The notes beneath the pieces were generated by a model. It worked only from the letters and a program-made list of their open reading frames with translations, was not told the DNA's origin and did no database searches. From Nocardioides caldifontis (GTDB taxonomy: Bacteria; Actinomycetota; Actinomycetes; Propionibacteriales; Nocardioidaceae), in NCBI RefSeq assembly GCF_008087345.1, contig NZ_ML701736.1, positions 187,177 to 251,176 of the forward strand: DNA of 64,000 bases, read 5' to 3'. Of the stretch, positions 50,723 through 59,974 are shown piece after piece (position 1 is the first letter of the stretch; each line of letters begins with the position of its first letter). The translations under genes were made by a program, and so were the position numbers.

Positions 50723-51478
50723 TCAGGCCGGGAGGCCGCGGACCCGCTCGACGACCAACTCCGGCACCGCGTCGCGATCCTCGTCGGTTGCCTTCTCCGG
50801 GAAGTCGAAGACCGCCAGCATCAGCTGCACCGGGTACGCCGGAGGAGGACCGCACCGTCGCACCTCGTCGCCGTCGACGCTGAACACGACCTGGTCGGGG
50901 GTCCAGGTGACCGCGTAGTCGTGGTCCTCCTGGACGTCGATCGGCAGCCTCACCGCCTCGAAGTCCTCCGGCACGTCGGGATCGCGGAACGAGTGCAGAC
51001 CCGCTCCCACCGCGGCGGACTCGCCGGGCACCACCGCCTCGCCGAACATCTCGGCGATGCAGATCTCCGCGCTCTGCTCCGGCGTCGTCTCGAGCCCCAC
51101 GAGCCAGGCGGCGAACATCGACCGCGGGGTGACGAACCCCCGCATCCGCACCTCGATCGTCCCGAACCGAGGCGTCCACCCCCAGAACGCCGGCTGCTCC
51201 TCCTTGACGGTCTGGCCGTCGAGGAAGGGTTGCTGCCCCGTCGTGCTCCCCGCCGGACCCGAGAAGCTCGCCGACTGCACCCCGGAGACCCGCATCGGCG
51301 GGTGGTGGTCGTCGGGGCACCACACCGGGTGGTCGGGCGGGATCGTGAGGTGGAGGGCCGAGCCGTGCACCGCGTACGTCGCCCGGGACGCCGCTCGTGA
51401 GCTCCAGGCCGGGAGGTAGTGCGGGAGCCACACCGACCTGTCGAGGTGGGTGCCGTCGAAGTCGTCCTCGAACACCAC
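50723..51478 (-). CDS. Family 16 glycoside hydrolase-like protein with altered active site
   Basis: A 251-residue GH16-like beta-sandwich protein: FEDDFDGTHLDRSVWLPHY near the start, then PAFWGWTPRFGTIEVRMRG and WTPDQVVFSVDGDEVRRC near the end. The catalytic segment of GH16 is ExDxxE, but here it reads EICIAE, with Cys for the central Asp. The enzyme may therefore be a lectin-like or lower-activity relative. There is no signal peptide in the chosen frame. GTG 51478 is the best start; an in-frame GTG three bases downstream (51475) is also possible. It is divergent from the BASS transporter gene. Confidence 0.8.
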   Translation of the reverse strand: MVFEDDFDGTHLDRSVWLPHYLPAWSSRAASRATYAVHGSALHLTIPPDHPVWCPDDHHPPMRVSGVQSASFSGPAGSTTGQQPFLDGQTVKEEQPAFWGWTPRFGTIEVRMRGFVTPRSMFAAWLVGLETTPEQSAEICIAEMFGEAVVPGESAAVGAGLHSFRDPDVPEDFEAVRLPIDVQEDHDYAVTWTPDQVVFSVDGDEVRRCGPPPAYPVQLMLAVFDFPEKATDEDRDAVPELVVERVRGLPA

Positions 51479-51535
51479 GCCATCGTGGCGGGTCCGGTCC
51501 TTGCCACGCGATGTGGTCCACGCCACAGTTCGCTC

Positions 51536-52462
51536 ATGGACTCGGCACTCACCAGCGTCGCCCTCCCGCTCGCGCTCGCGGTGGTCATGTTCGGCCTCGG
51601 GCTGGCACTCACCCCCGCGGACTTCGCCCGGGTGCGCCGCGACCCGCGCGCCGCGGTGGTCGCCCTGGCACTCCAGCTGCTCGTCCTGCCGGCGGCCTGC
51701 TTCGGGCTGGTGAAGCTGTTCGACCTCGACCCGGTCGCAGCGGTCGGGATGATGCTGCTCGCCGCGTCGCCGGGCGGCACCACCGCCAACCTGTTCAGCC
51801 ACCTCTTCCGCGGCGACGTCGCGCTCAACATCACGCTGACCGCGGTCAACTCCGTGGTCGCCGCGTTCAGCCTGCCGCTCGTCGTGGGGCTCGCGCTCGA
51901 GCACTTCGACCCCGCGGGGCTCGACGACGGGGTCGGGCTGCAGCTGGGCAAGGTGCTCCAGGTCTTCGCGATCGTGCTGGTGCCGGTCGCGCTCGGGATG
52001 CTGGTCCGCCACCGTTCCCCGCAGTTCGCCGACAGGATGGACCGACCGGTGCGCACCGCCTCGGTGGTCGTGCTCGCCGCGGTGATCGTCGGGACGATCG
52101 TCTCCGAGCGGGACAACGTCGCGGACTACCTCGGTGACCTCGGCCCCGTCGCGGTGGTGTTCTGCCTGTTGAGCCTCGCCGTCGGCTATCTGGGTCCGCG
52201 GCTGCTCGGGGTCACCCATCGACAGGCGGTCGCCGCGGGGTTCGAGATCGGCGTCCACAACGGCACCCTCGCGATCGCCGTGGCGATCAGCGTGCTGGAC
52301 AGCGTCGAGCTGGCGGTCCCGGCTGCGGTCTACTCAGTCGTGATGTTCCCGCTGGCCGCTGTGGCCGGCTGGGTCTTCAGCCGGGTGGGGGCACCACCAG
52401 CACCGGCCGGCTCGACAGGTGGAGCAGACGGTGCGGCGTCGACCCGAGCAGGACGCCCCTGA
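51536..52462 (+). CDS. BASS-family (bile acid:sodium symporter-like) transporter
   Basis: A 308-residue integral membrane protein with about ten hydrophobic segments, like the SLC10/BASS family. Conserved blocks are LLAASPGGTTANLFSHLFRGDVALNI (sodium-site region) and GFEIGVHNGTLAIAVAISVLD. Substrates range from bile acids to keto acids; with broken steroid genes nearby, sterol or steroid-acid uptake is an attractive but unproved idea. The last 25 residues are read from sequence that on the other strand is a universal-stress-protein remnant, so the C-terminus may be altered. Confidence 0.86.
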   Translation: MDSALTSVALPLALAVVMFGLGLALTPADFARVRRDPRAAVVALALQLLVLPAACFGLVKLFDLDPVAAVGMMLLAASPGGTTANLFSHLFRGDVALNITLTAVNSVVAAFSLPLVVGLALEHFDPAGLDDGVGLQLGKVLQVFAIVLVPVALGMLVRHRSPQFADRMDRPVRTASVVVLAAVIVGTIVSERDNVADYLGDLGPVAVVFCLLSLAVGYLGPRLLGVTHRQAVAAGFEIGVHNGTLAIAVAISVLDSVELAVPAAVYSVVMFPLAAVAGWVFSRVGAPPAPAGSTGGADGAASTRAGRP

Positions 52463-52508
52463 TCGGTGACTCCCCGTAGGAGCCGACGATGATCAGCGTC
52501 GCGTCGCA
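52377..52508 (-). pseudogene. C-terminal remnant of a universal stress protein gene
   Basis: The minus-strand frame ending at 52377 encodes DATLIIVGSYGESPIRGVL with LLGSTPHRLLHLSSRPVLVVPPP, the C-terminal ATP-binding motif and last strand of UspA proteins. Upstream of 52508 the homology stops at once and a terminator hairpin begins, so only about 43 residues remain. It overlaps the 3' end of the transporter gene on the other strand. Confidence 0.72.
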
Positions 52509-52544
52509 CCGAGGGGGCGCCGGCTGGTGCCGACGCCCCCTCGG
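52509..52544. terminator. Perfect 11-bp hairpin
   Basis: Arms 52509-52519 and 52534-52544 pair perfectly around a 14-nt loop. It lies 38 bp downstream of the stop of the leftward ScyD/ScyE-type gene and abuts the Usp remnant. Confidence 0.7.
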
Positions 52545-52581
52545 GCTGATGTGTCGTGCTCCGGGAGCCCCCGGACCGCCG

Positions 52582-53655
52582 CTACGGCGTCGGGTCGAGG
52601 ACCGCGACCTTGCCGGCCGGCGGCCCGGCCTCGGGCGGGAAGGTGTCGTAGGTGACGTAGAGCTTCCCCTTGTAGTACTCGACCGCTGACGGCTGGTTGA
52701 GCGGCTTGAAGCCACGGATCTTGCCGCCCTTGCCGATCTGCGAGATCCGGCCGCCGAACAGCTCGGCGACGTAGATCTTGCCGCCCTTGCCGATCGCGAC
52801 GTTGGTCGCGCCCGCGAACCCCTTGGCGACGACCTTCTGCTTGCCGCTCCTCGGGTCGATCCGCACGACCTGGCCGCGTGCGCCGGCCGACGGGTCCTCA
52901 GGGCCCCCGGGCAGCAGGCTGACGACGAGCGAGCCGTTCTTCGCGACCTCGACGTCCGTCGGGACGGCCTCGAAGGCGGCCCTGCCGCCCACCGCGCAGT
53001 TCGGCAGCTCGAAGGTCTTGGCCAGCTTCTTGGTGATCCGCTCCTCGACGGGCTCGAGGACCGCGACGACCTTCACGCGCCCCTTGCGGTTCACGTGGAG
53101 GATGTCGTTGCCGGCCGCGTCGGCGACGTACCACCCACCGCCGGGCGCGTCGGCGACCGCGTAGGGGTGCGCCTCGATGATCCCCTTGTAGGGCTTCACC
53201 ATGCGGGGCAGCTTCTGCCGGCAGCTCTTGCTGACGCCGAGGACGCCGTAGCGCTGGTCGCCGTCGGGGTTGCGGCTCTTCTCGAACTTGAGGAGCGAGG
53301 CGAGGTGCTTGACGTCGCCGTTCGCCTTCCGCAGCTTCAGAGCCGCCGTCGTGGGCGCTCCCTCGTCGTCGAACGCGGTGGTCGTGTAGACCACGCGCTT
53401 GCCGTCGACGACGAAGCCGGAGGCGTCCGGGACACCGGCGACGTTCTCGATCGAGCCGTTGCGGCGGACCCGGTCGATGGTGCCGGTGAAGTTCTGGGCG
53501 ACGTAGATGCCGTCGGCGCTGACGTGCAGCCCGAGCGGGCCGACGAGGCCGTCAGCGATGACGTCGACGCTGGGCGCCGCCGTGGCAGGTCCCGCGGTGA
53601 CGACCGCGGCAGTGGCGGCGGCGGTGAGGCCGACGAGTGTGCGGAGCGGTTTCAA
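52582..53655 (-). CDS. Secreted ScyD/ScyE-family beta-propeller protein
   Basis: A 357-residue exported protein. The Sec signal covers residues 1-27 (LRTLVGLTAAATAAVV, cleavage after ATA). The mature part is a repeat of SMP/NHL-type blades, such as VGPLGLHVSADGIYVAQN, PYAVADAPGGGWYVADAAGN, PTDVEVAKNGSLVVSLLPGG and TNVAIGKGGKIYVAELFGG. The ScyD/ScyE family is named after scytonemin genes of cyanobacteria but occurs widely; its role here is unknown. The TTG at 53655 is chosen for its signal peptide and the GGGAG site eight bases before it. Confidence 0.8.
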   Translation of the reverse strand: MKPLRTLVGLTAAATAAVVTAGPATAAPSVDVIADGLVGPLGLHVSADGIYVAQNFTGTIDRVRRNGSIENVAGVPDASGFVVDGKRVVYTTTAFDDEGAPTTAALKLRKANGDVKHLASLLKFEKSRNPDGDQRYGVLGVSKSCRQKLPRMVKPYKGIIEAHPYAVADAPGGGWYVADAAGNDILHVNRKGRVKVVAVLEPVEERITKKLAKTFELPNCAVGGRAAFEAVPTDVEVAKNGSLVVSLLPGGPEDPSAGARGQVVRIDPRSGKQKVVAKGFAGATNVAIGKGGKIYVAELFGGRISQIGKGGKIRGFKPLNQPSAVEYYKGKLYVTYDTFPPEAGPPAGKVAVLDPTP

Positions 53656-53758
53656 GACAGGGTCTCCCAAGGTGAGGGGTCTGGACCGCGTGAGCGTCAC
53701 ACGCACCACTTCTCCCTCACCAGGGACCTAGAGCCTGACAGTCGAAGGCTGGGAGGTG

Positions 53759-54010
53759 CTATGGAGCCGTCACGACGGAGTCCGCGAGCACAGGAGCCCC
53801 GTCCCGCTCGACGTCCGCTGACGAAATGGTCGCGTTGACCAGAATACGACGTTCGTCCTGCCGTCAGGCGCAGGTGCGGATCGTCTCGCCCGGGAACACC
53901 ACCCCCCGCGAACCGCCCCGTGAAGCCGCCGACCCGCGTGGCGTCGGAGCCGAGCAGTCCCTCGACGACGCAGCGCAGCACGATGCCGTAGGAGCACAGC
54001 CCGTGCCAGG
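53759..54010 (-). pseudogene. Remnant of a MaoC-type enoyl-CoA hydratase gene
   Basis: Reading leftwards from about 54010, the sequence gives HGLCSYGIVLRCVVEGLLGS with RVGGFTGRFAG, then after a one-base shift in a G run (near 53905) GVVFPGETIRT, a TGA near 53870 where Trp is expected, and ILVNATI and VLADSVVTAP to a stop at 53759. This is the C-terminal part of a hot-dog MaoC hydratase of the type found with steroid side-chain catabolism. It has no N-terminus and at least two disabling changes. It abuts the hsaA remnant head to head. Confidence 0.75.
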
Positions 54011-54019
54011 ATCGGGGCG

Positions 54020-54542
<523 letters not shown>

Positions 54543-54552
54543 GCTCGTCTCG

Positions 54553-55185
54553 ATGTCGCAACCGTCGAGCCTCGAGCCGCCCGAAGGGATGAACCCGCAG
54601 GCGCGGGAGACCTGGCCGTCCCCGGACCTGATCGACCAGTTCCTGGGCGACTTCGACTTCCACTTCCGCCTGGGGGAGGAGACCCCCCTCCCGAGCGACG
54701 ACCCGCGGACGCTCGCGGAGGCCCGCCACTTCCGTGACGTCCTGGGTCGGTTCTGCACGGGCGTGACCGTCGTGACCTCGATGAGCGGCGGCGAGCCGGT
54801 CGGCATGACGTGCCAGTCGTTCAGCTCGGTCTCGCTGTCCCCTCCGCTGGTGCTCTTCTGCCCGGCCAAGACGTCGCGGGCGTGGCCGCAGATGCAGCGC
54901 GCGGGGTTCTTCTGCGTCAACCTCCTCGCCGCTGGTCAGGAGGAGATCTCGAACCGGATGGCGTCCAAGGGGTCCGACAAGTTCGACGGCGTGCAGTGGA
55001 CGACGTCGGAGACCGGCGCGCCGCTCCTCGACGGGGTCCTGGGCTACGTGGACTGCACCGTGCACGCGGTCCACGAGGCAGGCGACCACTACGTCGTGAT
55101 CGGCAAGGTGCACAACCTCGGCTTCGGCCAGCCCGACGAGCCGCTGCTGTTCTACCGGGGCTCCTACACCGCCACCCGCGACTGA
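54553..55185 (+). CDS. hsaB: Flavin reductase of the 3-HSA monooxygenase (HsaB-like)
   Basis: A 210-residue flavin reductase of the HpaC/HsaB type, which supplies reduced FMN or FAD to a separate oxygenase. HFRDVLGRFCTGVTVVTS, then PVGMTCQSFSSVSLSPPLVLFCPAKTSRAWP and GDHYVVIGKV with LLFYRGSYT, match HsaB closely. A 50-residue N-terminal extension rich in Pro and Glu precedes the domain. ATG 54553 is preferred over the GTG at 54535. Its oxygenase partner next door is a pseudogene, yet this frame is undamaged, so it either serves another oxygenase or the loss is recent. Confidence 0.85.
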   Translation: MSQPSSLEPPEGMNPQARETWPSPDLIDQFLGDFDFHFRLGEETPLPSDDPRTLAEARHFRDVLGRFCTGVTVVTSMSGGEPVGMTCQSFSSVSLSPPLVLFCPAKTSRAWPQMQRAGFFCVNLLAAGQEEISNRMASKGSDKFDGVQWTTSETGAPLLDGVLGYVDCTVHAVHEAGDHYVVIGKVHNLGFGQPDEPLLFYRGSYTATRD

Positions 55186-56066
55186 GGCGGCCGGCGCCGG
55201 GTCAGCGCCACGCCGGCCAGGCACAGCACGCCGCCGACGTACGCCAGGGCCGGCGGGACCTCACCGAGGAACGCCCAGCTCATGAGCACGGTGATCGGCG
55301 GGACGAGGTAGGTTGTGACGCTGAGCGAACCCGCGCTCATGTGCGTCAGGGCGTAGGCGTAGGTCGAGAACGCGATGGCGGTCGGGAAGAGCCCGAGGTA
55401 GACCAGCCACCACACGTCTGCGACCGAGGCCGCACCCACCCCGTCGACGAGGTCCCCGGTGAACGGCACGCACGCGACGGCGCCGACCGCGCAGGCGGTC
55501 CAGGTGATCTGGACCGCAGAGAGCCGCACGGTGAGCGGCTTCTGGAGGACCACGCTGATCGCGTACGCCGCGGCGGAGACCAGGCACAGCGCCACGCCCC
55601 AGGGGTCGCGCTGCTCGTGACCGCTGGTCGAGGTGGCGATGAGGACGACACCGCCGAACGCCACCACCAGGCCGGCACCGAGCCACACCGTGAGCCGCTC
55701 GCCGAGGAACGCCGCGGCCAGGAGCGCGACCAGGACGGGGGAGAGCTGGATCAGGAGCGCGGCGGTCCCGGCGTCCACCCGCCGCTCGCCGGCGTTGAGG
55801 GCGACGTTGTAGAGCCCGTACCAGAGCACCCCGATCGCGACCAGCCGGACCCACTCGCCGCGGGTCGGCGCCACCCACCGCCGGGTGAGGAGCACCGCGC
55901 CGAGCGCGAGGGTGCCGACCAGCAGCCGGCCGAGCGAGAGCGCACCCGGCGTGAAGATGTCGGCGAGGTGGCGGATGGCCACGAAGGCCGACGCCCACAG
56001 CACGAGCGTGGTGCCGACCGCGAGGAGCGGGAGGGCGGGGACCCTCGCCGACGACGGCTCAGCCAG
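55164..56066 (-). CDS. EamA/DMT-family transporter
   Basis: A 300-residue drug/metabolite transporter with ten transmembrane segments in two EamA repeats: LLAVGTTLVLWASAFVAIRH opens the first and VALCLVSAAAYAISVVLQ opens the second. The substrate is unknown. The start is uncertain. No ATG, GTG or TTG lies between the end of the upstream gene and the first segment. A CTG at 56066 overlapping the upstream TGA is used here; ATG 56132 would overlap that gene by 74 bp and add an Arg-rich stretch. Its 3' end overlaps hsaB by 22 bp. It is the last of three co-oriented overlapping genes. Confidence 0.85.
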   Translation of the reverse strand: MAEPSSARVPALPLLAVGTTLVLWASAFVAIRHLADIFTPGALSLGRLLVGTLALGAVLLTRRWVAPTRGEWVRLVAIGVLWYGLYNVALNAGERRVDAGTAALLIQLSPVLVALLAAAFLGERLTVWLGAGLVVAFGGVVLIATSTSGHEQRDPWGVALCLVSAAAYAISVVLQKPLTVRLSAVQITWTACAVGAVACVPFTGDLVDGVGAASVADVWWLVYLGLFPTAIAFSTYAYALTHMSAGSLSVTTYLVPPITVLMSWAFLGEVPPALAYVGGVLCLAGVALTRRRPPQSRVAV

Positions 56067-56952
56067 CGGTGTCCGCCTCGAGCGCCTGGATCGCCTCGTG
56101 CATCGCGAGGACCCGGCGGGCCGACTCGACATGGAGGTTCTCGACCATCCGGCCGTTGTAGGTGACGACCCCGGAGCCGCTGCCCTCCTCCCACACCTGC
56201 AGGATGCCGCGCGCATCCTCGACCGCCTGCTCCGACGGGGCGAAGGCCTCGTTGGCGCCGGCGACCTGGCCGGGATGGATCAGCGTCTTGCCGTCGAACC
56301 CCATCTCGCGCCCCTGGCGGCACTCGGCGAGGAACCCGTCGACGTCCTTCACGTTGTTGTAGACGCCGTCGATGATCGCCTTGCCCGTCGCCCGGGCCGC
56401 GAGCAGCGCCAGCCCGAGGCCGGTGAGCAGCGGGTGCCGCCCCGGGACGTGCTCGGCGTAGAGCTCCTTGGCCAGGTCGTTTGTCCCCATGACAAGAACA
56501 GTCAGCCGGTCGGAGGCTGCGGCGATCTCCTCGGCGTGCAGCATCGCGACAGGGGTCTCGACCATCGTCCAGAGCTTGGTGTGCTCCGGTGCACCGGCCG
56601 ACTCCATGCGGGCCACCAGGTCACGCACGGCCTCCGCGCTGTCGACCTTGGGGACGAGGACCGCGTCGGGCCCGGCCGCACAGGCGGCGGCCATGTCGTC
56701 GGCGTGCCACGCGGTGTCGGTGCCGTTGACCCGGATGACGATCTCGCGCCGCCCGTACTCTCCCGAGCGGGCAGCGGCACACGCGTTGTCGCGCGCGGTC
56801 TCCTTGGCGTCCGGGGCGACGGCGTCCTCGAGGTCGAGGATCAGCCCGTCACACGGGATCGTCTTGGCCTTCTCCAGCGCGCGCTCGTTGGAGCTCGGCA
56901 TGTAGAGCACCGAGCGGCGGGGGCGGAACGTCTCCTGGGGGTCGAGGCTCAC
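56059..56952 (-). CDS. CoA-ester lyase (HpcH/HpaI, CitE-like), second of a pair
   Basis: A 297-residue TIM-barrel lyase of the CitE/malyl-CoA lyase family: [32 protein letters not shown] (metal-binding acid), [13 protein letters not shown] and a C-terminal [13 protein letters not shown]. It is like the beta-methylmalyl/malyl-CoA enzymes (Mcl1/Mcl2) of the ethylmalonyl-CoA pathway, where a second homolog serves as a thioesterase. GTG 56952 overlaps the preceding lyase gene by 4 bp, so the two are translated together. Which of the two does which reaction cannot be told here. Confidence 0.88.
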   Translation of the reverse strand: MSLDPQETFRPRRSVLYMPSSNERALEKAKTIPCDGLILDLEDAVAPDAKETARDNACAAARSGEYGRREIVIRVNGTDTAWHADDMAAACAAGPDAVLVPKVDSAEAVRDLVARMESAGAPEHTKLWTMVETPVAMLHAEEIAAASDRLTVLVMGTNDLAKELYAEHVPGRHPLLTGLGLALLAARATGKAIIDGVYNNVKDVDGFLAECRQGREMGFDGKTLIHPGQVAGANEAFAPSEQAVEDARGILQVWEEGSGSGVVTYNGRMVENLHVESARRVLAMHEAIQALEADTAG

Positions 56953-58013
56953 TGGTCCACCTCGATCGCGGCGTACTGCTTCGCGAGCCCCTCGTCCACC
57001 TTCGCCAGCTCCTCGGCGAGCTCGACCATGACCAGGCACTGCTTGAGGGAGGCGTCGTCCTCCATCTTGCCGTCGAGCATCACCGCACCGGTGCCGTCGC
57101 CCATCGCGGCGACGACGCGGCGGGCGTGGCGCACGTCCTCGACCGAGGGGGAGAAGACCTTGTTGGCGATGGCGATCTGCTTGGGGTGCAGCGACCAGGC
57201 GCCCACGCAGCCGAGGAGGAAGGCGTTGCGGAACTGGTCCTCGCAGGCAACCACGTCGGCGATGTCCCCGAACGGGCCGTAGTAGGGGTAGATGCCGTGC
57301 ATCGCGCAGGCGTCGACCATGCGCGCGATCGTGTAGTGCCAGAGATCCTGCTGGTAGATCCCGCGGTCGCCCTCGATGTCGCCGTCCACGGGGTCCTGGC
57401 GGACGAGGTAGCCGGGGTGGCCGCCGCCGACCCGGATGGTCTTCATCCGCCGGTCCGCGGCCAGGTCGGCCGGTCCGAGCGAGATGCCCTGCATCCGCGG
57501 GCTCGCGCCGCAGATCTCCTCGACGTTCGCGACGCCGCGGGCCGTCTCGAGGATCGCGTGGACGAGGATCGGTCGGGTGAGCCCGGCCTTCGCCTCGAGC
57601 TGGGCGAGGATCCGGTCGACGTAGTGGATGTCCTCGGCGCCCTGCACCTTCGGGACCATCACCACGTCGAGCTTGTCGCCGATCGCCGGGACGAGGGTGG
57701 TGATGTCGTCGAGGAACCACGGCGAGTCGAGCGCGTTGACCCGGGTCCACAGCTGGGTCGGCCCCCAGTCGGTCTCCTGCGCGATCCGGACGAGCCCCTC
57801 GCGCGCGGCCACCTTGTTGTCGGCCTTGATCGCGTCCTCGAGGTTCCCGAGCAGCACGTCGACCTTGCCTACCATGCCGGGGATCTTCGCGGCCATCTTC
57901 TCGTTCGAGGGGTCGAAGAAGTGGATCGCCCGGCTCGGCCTCGCCGGGATCTCGCGCAGGGGCTCGGGTGCTCCGACGGCGAGCGGCCGGAAGAAGTCCT
58001 TGGCGCTGCGCAA
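56949..58013 (-). CDS. CoA-ester lyase (HpcH/HpaI, malyl-CoA lyase-like), first of a pair
   Basis: A 354-residue CitE-like lyase with a longer C-terminal half than its partner. [48 protein letters not shown] and [12 protein letters not shown] mark the barrel. It probably cleaves or condenses a malyl-type CoA thioester. The TTG at 58013 is chosen because an excellent ribosome-binding site (AGGAGG, five bases away) precedes it; a TTG at 58082 would add 23 residues without such a site. No ccr or mesaconyl-CoA hydratase gene is seen in the window. Confidence 0.86.
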   Translation of the reverse strand: MRSAKDFFRPLAVGAPEPLREIPARPSRAIHFFDPSNEKMAAKIPGMVGKVDVLLGNLEDAIKADNKVAAREGLVRIAQETDWGPTQLWTRVNALDSPWFLDDITTLVPAIGDKLDVVMVPKVQGAEDIHYVDRILAQLEAKAGLTRPILVHAILETARGVANVEEICGASPRMQGISLGPADLAADRRMKTIRVGGGHPGYLVRQDPVDGDIEGDRGIYQQDLWHYTIARMVDACAMHGIYPYYGPFGDIADVVACEDQFRNAFLLGCVGAWSLHPKQIAIANKVFSPSVEDVRHARRVVAAMGDGTGAVMLDGKMEDDASLKQCLVMVELAEELAKVDEGLAKQYAAIEVDQ

Positions 58014-58124
58014 CTCGTCCTCCTCGTGGATGGTCCAGGGGTACGCCGCGGCGCGGCTCCCCGGACCGTACCAACGGGGCAACCGGCCCGGACACGGCTC
58101 GGACTATGAACTTTCCCACGCAGC

Positions 58125-59369
58125 TCAGGGGGAGACCGGCGACGGCGCCGGGTCGATCGGCACGCGGTCCAGGGTCCGCACCGAGCGGGACAGCAGCGGC
58201 GCCAGGGCGGCCGTGGCGATGACGAACGAGCTCGCCAGCAGGACGTCCTGGTGGCCGAAGGTCTCGCCGAGGGGTCCGTAGAGGAGCTGTCCGACCGGCA
58301 TCGCGGCGTAGGAGCCCAACGCGTCGTACGAGTAGGCGCGGGAGAGCAGCTGCGGTTCGATGTTCTCCTGCATCGCCAGCGTCCAGGCGAGCGCGAACAG
58401 CTCGGTCCCGGCGCCCGCGACCAGCGCACAGCCGAGGAGGAGCCCGAGGTCCGGCCCGGTGCCCAGGACCGCGAGCGGGGCTCCGAGCAGGGCGACGCCC
58501 ACCATCCCGAGCAGCAGGGGGCGACGCAGCCGCACCCGCAGCAGGAGCACGGTCATCAGGAGGAAGCCGAGCGCCTCGGCGGAGAGGACCAGACCCCAGC
58601 CGTCCTTGCCGATCGTGCGGTCGGCGACCGCGGGGCCGAGCGTGTAGAAGGCGCCGATGTGGACGGCGTTGATCACCGCGAACGCGACCACGACCACCCA
58701 CAGCCAGGTGGTGCCGGCGAAGACCGTCCACCCCTCGCGGAGCTCGGCGACGAACCCCGGACGCTCCTCGGTGCGGGGGAGCGGTGGCAGGTCGACCGGG
58801 AGCAGCAGCAGGGCGGCCACCAGCCACAGGCACGCGTCGACGGCGATCGCCCAGCCGGCTCCCACGGTGACGACCAGGCCGGCGCCGATGGACGGGCCGA
58901 GCACCGCCAGCCCGTTCCGGCTGAGGGAGAGCAGGGCGTTGGCCTGCTGCAACGAGGCCCGCGGCACCAGGCTCGGCACGATCGCCTGCATCGCGGGCAT
59001 CGAGACCGCGGAGACCGCGCCGTTGGCCGCCTCGAGGAGCAGGATCATCCAGAGCTCGGCTGATCCGGTGAGCACCAGGAACGCGACGGTTCCCTGGGTG
59101 AGGGCGGACAGGCTGTTCGAGAGCTGGAGGACGAGGGAGCGGGGGAGCCGGTCGGCCAGCACCCCGCCGTACAGCAGGAGGAGCACCATCGGCACCGTCC
59201 GCGCAGCGAGCACCTGGCCCACGGCGCTCGCAGACCCGGTGAGGTCGAGGACCGCGAAGGTGAGCGCGACCGTCGCCATCGTGGTGCCGAGCGTGTTGGC
59301 CACGCGGGAGGCGAAGTACCACCGGAACGCCGCGGCCCGCAGCGGTGCCAGTGCCTCGGCCCAGGTCAT
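58125..59369 (-). CDS. MFS transporter
   Basis: A 414-residue major facilitator of the DHA3/enterobactin exporter-like type with about 12 transmembrane segments. RWYFASRVANTLGTTMATVALTFAVLD opens it, the loop 2-3 motif GGVLADRLPRS is present, and a DALGSYAAMPVGQLLYGPLGE segment lies near the C-terminus. It probably exports a drug or metabolite. Its ATG overlaps the stop of the ArsR gene by one base (TGATG), so the regulator and the pump form one operon. The ligand sensed by the regulator is probably the pump substrate. Confidence 0.9.
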   Translation of the reverse strand: MTWAEALAPLRAAAFRWYFASRVANTLGTTMATVALTFAVLDLTGSASAVGQVLAARTVPMVLLLLYGGVLADRLPRSLVLQLSNSLSALTQGTVAFLVLTGSAELWMILLLEAANGAVSAVSMPAMQAIVPSLVPRASLQQANALLSLSRNGLAVLGPSIGAGLVVTVGAGWAIAVDACLWLVAALLLLPVDLPPLPRTEERPGFVAELREGWTVFAGTTWLWVVVVAFAVINAVHIGAFYTLGPAVADRTIGKDGWGLVLSAEALGFLLMTVLLLRVRLRRPLLLGMVGVALLGAPLAVLGTGPDLGLLLGCALVAGAGTELFALAWTLAMQENIEPQLLSRAYSYDALGSYAAMPVGQLLYGPLGETFGHQDVLLASSFVIATAALAPLLSRSVRTLDRVPIDPAPSPVSP

Positions 59370-59887
59370 CAGGCGTCCATCCGGAACGCGGCGGCGGTCA
59401 GGTTGACGTGCCAGGTGCCGTCGGTCCGCGGCGGCCGGGCGGCGTCGTGGAGGAGCTCCGAGGCCCGGCGGACGAGTTCGCGGGCGTCCTCCCACACCGC
59501 CGGCTCCACCCACAGCTCGGCGTCGACCAGGATCCCCTTGCGCCGCCGGTCGCCGTGGCGGCGGACCAGCTCGTCGGCCATCGCCCGGACGTAGCCGCCG
59601 TGCTCGTCGGGCGTGGTGTCCCGGGGTTCAGAGCTCTCGCGCCAGGGATGGCGGTACTTCTTGGCGACGCCGCCGCGGATCCGCTCCTCCCCGGCGACCT
59701 CGAGCAGCCCGGCCTTCTCGAGGACCCTCAGGTGGTATGACGCGTTCGCCTGGGTCACGTCGAGCTCACGGGCGACCTCCGAGGCGCTGAGCTCGGCCCC
59801 GGTGAGCAGCGACAGGATCTGCAGCCGGAGCGGGTGGGCGGTGGCGCGCAGCCGTGAGGTCCTGCTGTCACCCTGGTCGACGCTCAT
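59369..59887 (-). CDS. ArsR-family regulator of the MFS transporter
   Basis: A 172-residue winged-helix regulator. The HTH lies at residues 35-67 (SASEVARELDVTQANASYHL), followed by the wing VAGEERIRGGVAKKYR. The C-terminal 80 residues are unlike metal-sensing ArsR proteins, with no Cys pairs, so an organic ligand is likely. ATG 59887 has a good site (GGGAGGAG upstream). It is the first gene of an operon with the MFS transporter. A palindrome in its promoter suggests autoregulation. Confidence 0.88.
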   Translation of the reverse strand: MSVDQGDSRTSRLRATAHPLRLQILSLLTGAELSASEVARELDVTQANASYHLRVLEKAGLLEVAGEERIRGGVAKKYRHPWRESSEPRDTTPDEHGGYVRAMADELVRRHGDRRRKGILVDAELWVEPAVWEDARELVRRASELLHDAARPPRTDGTWHVNLTAAAFRMDA

Positions 59888-59914
59888 GACCGCTCCTCCC
59901 GACTCTCCAAGAAC

Positions 59915-59953
59915 CGTTTGACGGTAAGCCGGACGGGCGCGACCTGTCAAACG
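59915..59953 (-). promoter_or_regulatory. Promoter and inverted-repeat operator of the ArsR-MFS operon
   Basis: Arms CGTTTGAC (59915-59922) and GTCAAACG (59946-59953) are perfect inverted repeats, 31 bp centre to centre, about three helical turns. On the minus strand, TTGACA (within 59945-59950) and TACCGT (about 59921-59926) are spaced as -35 and -10 boxes. The operator arms therefore overlap both promoter elements. Confidence 0.6.
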
Positions 59954-59974
59954 TATCTTTGGTGGCTGGGTGTG

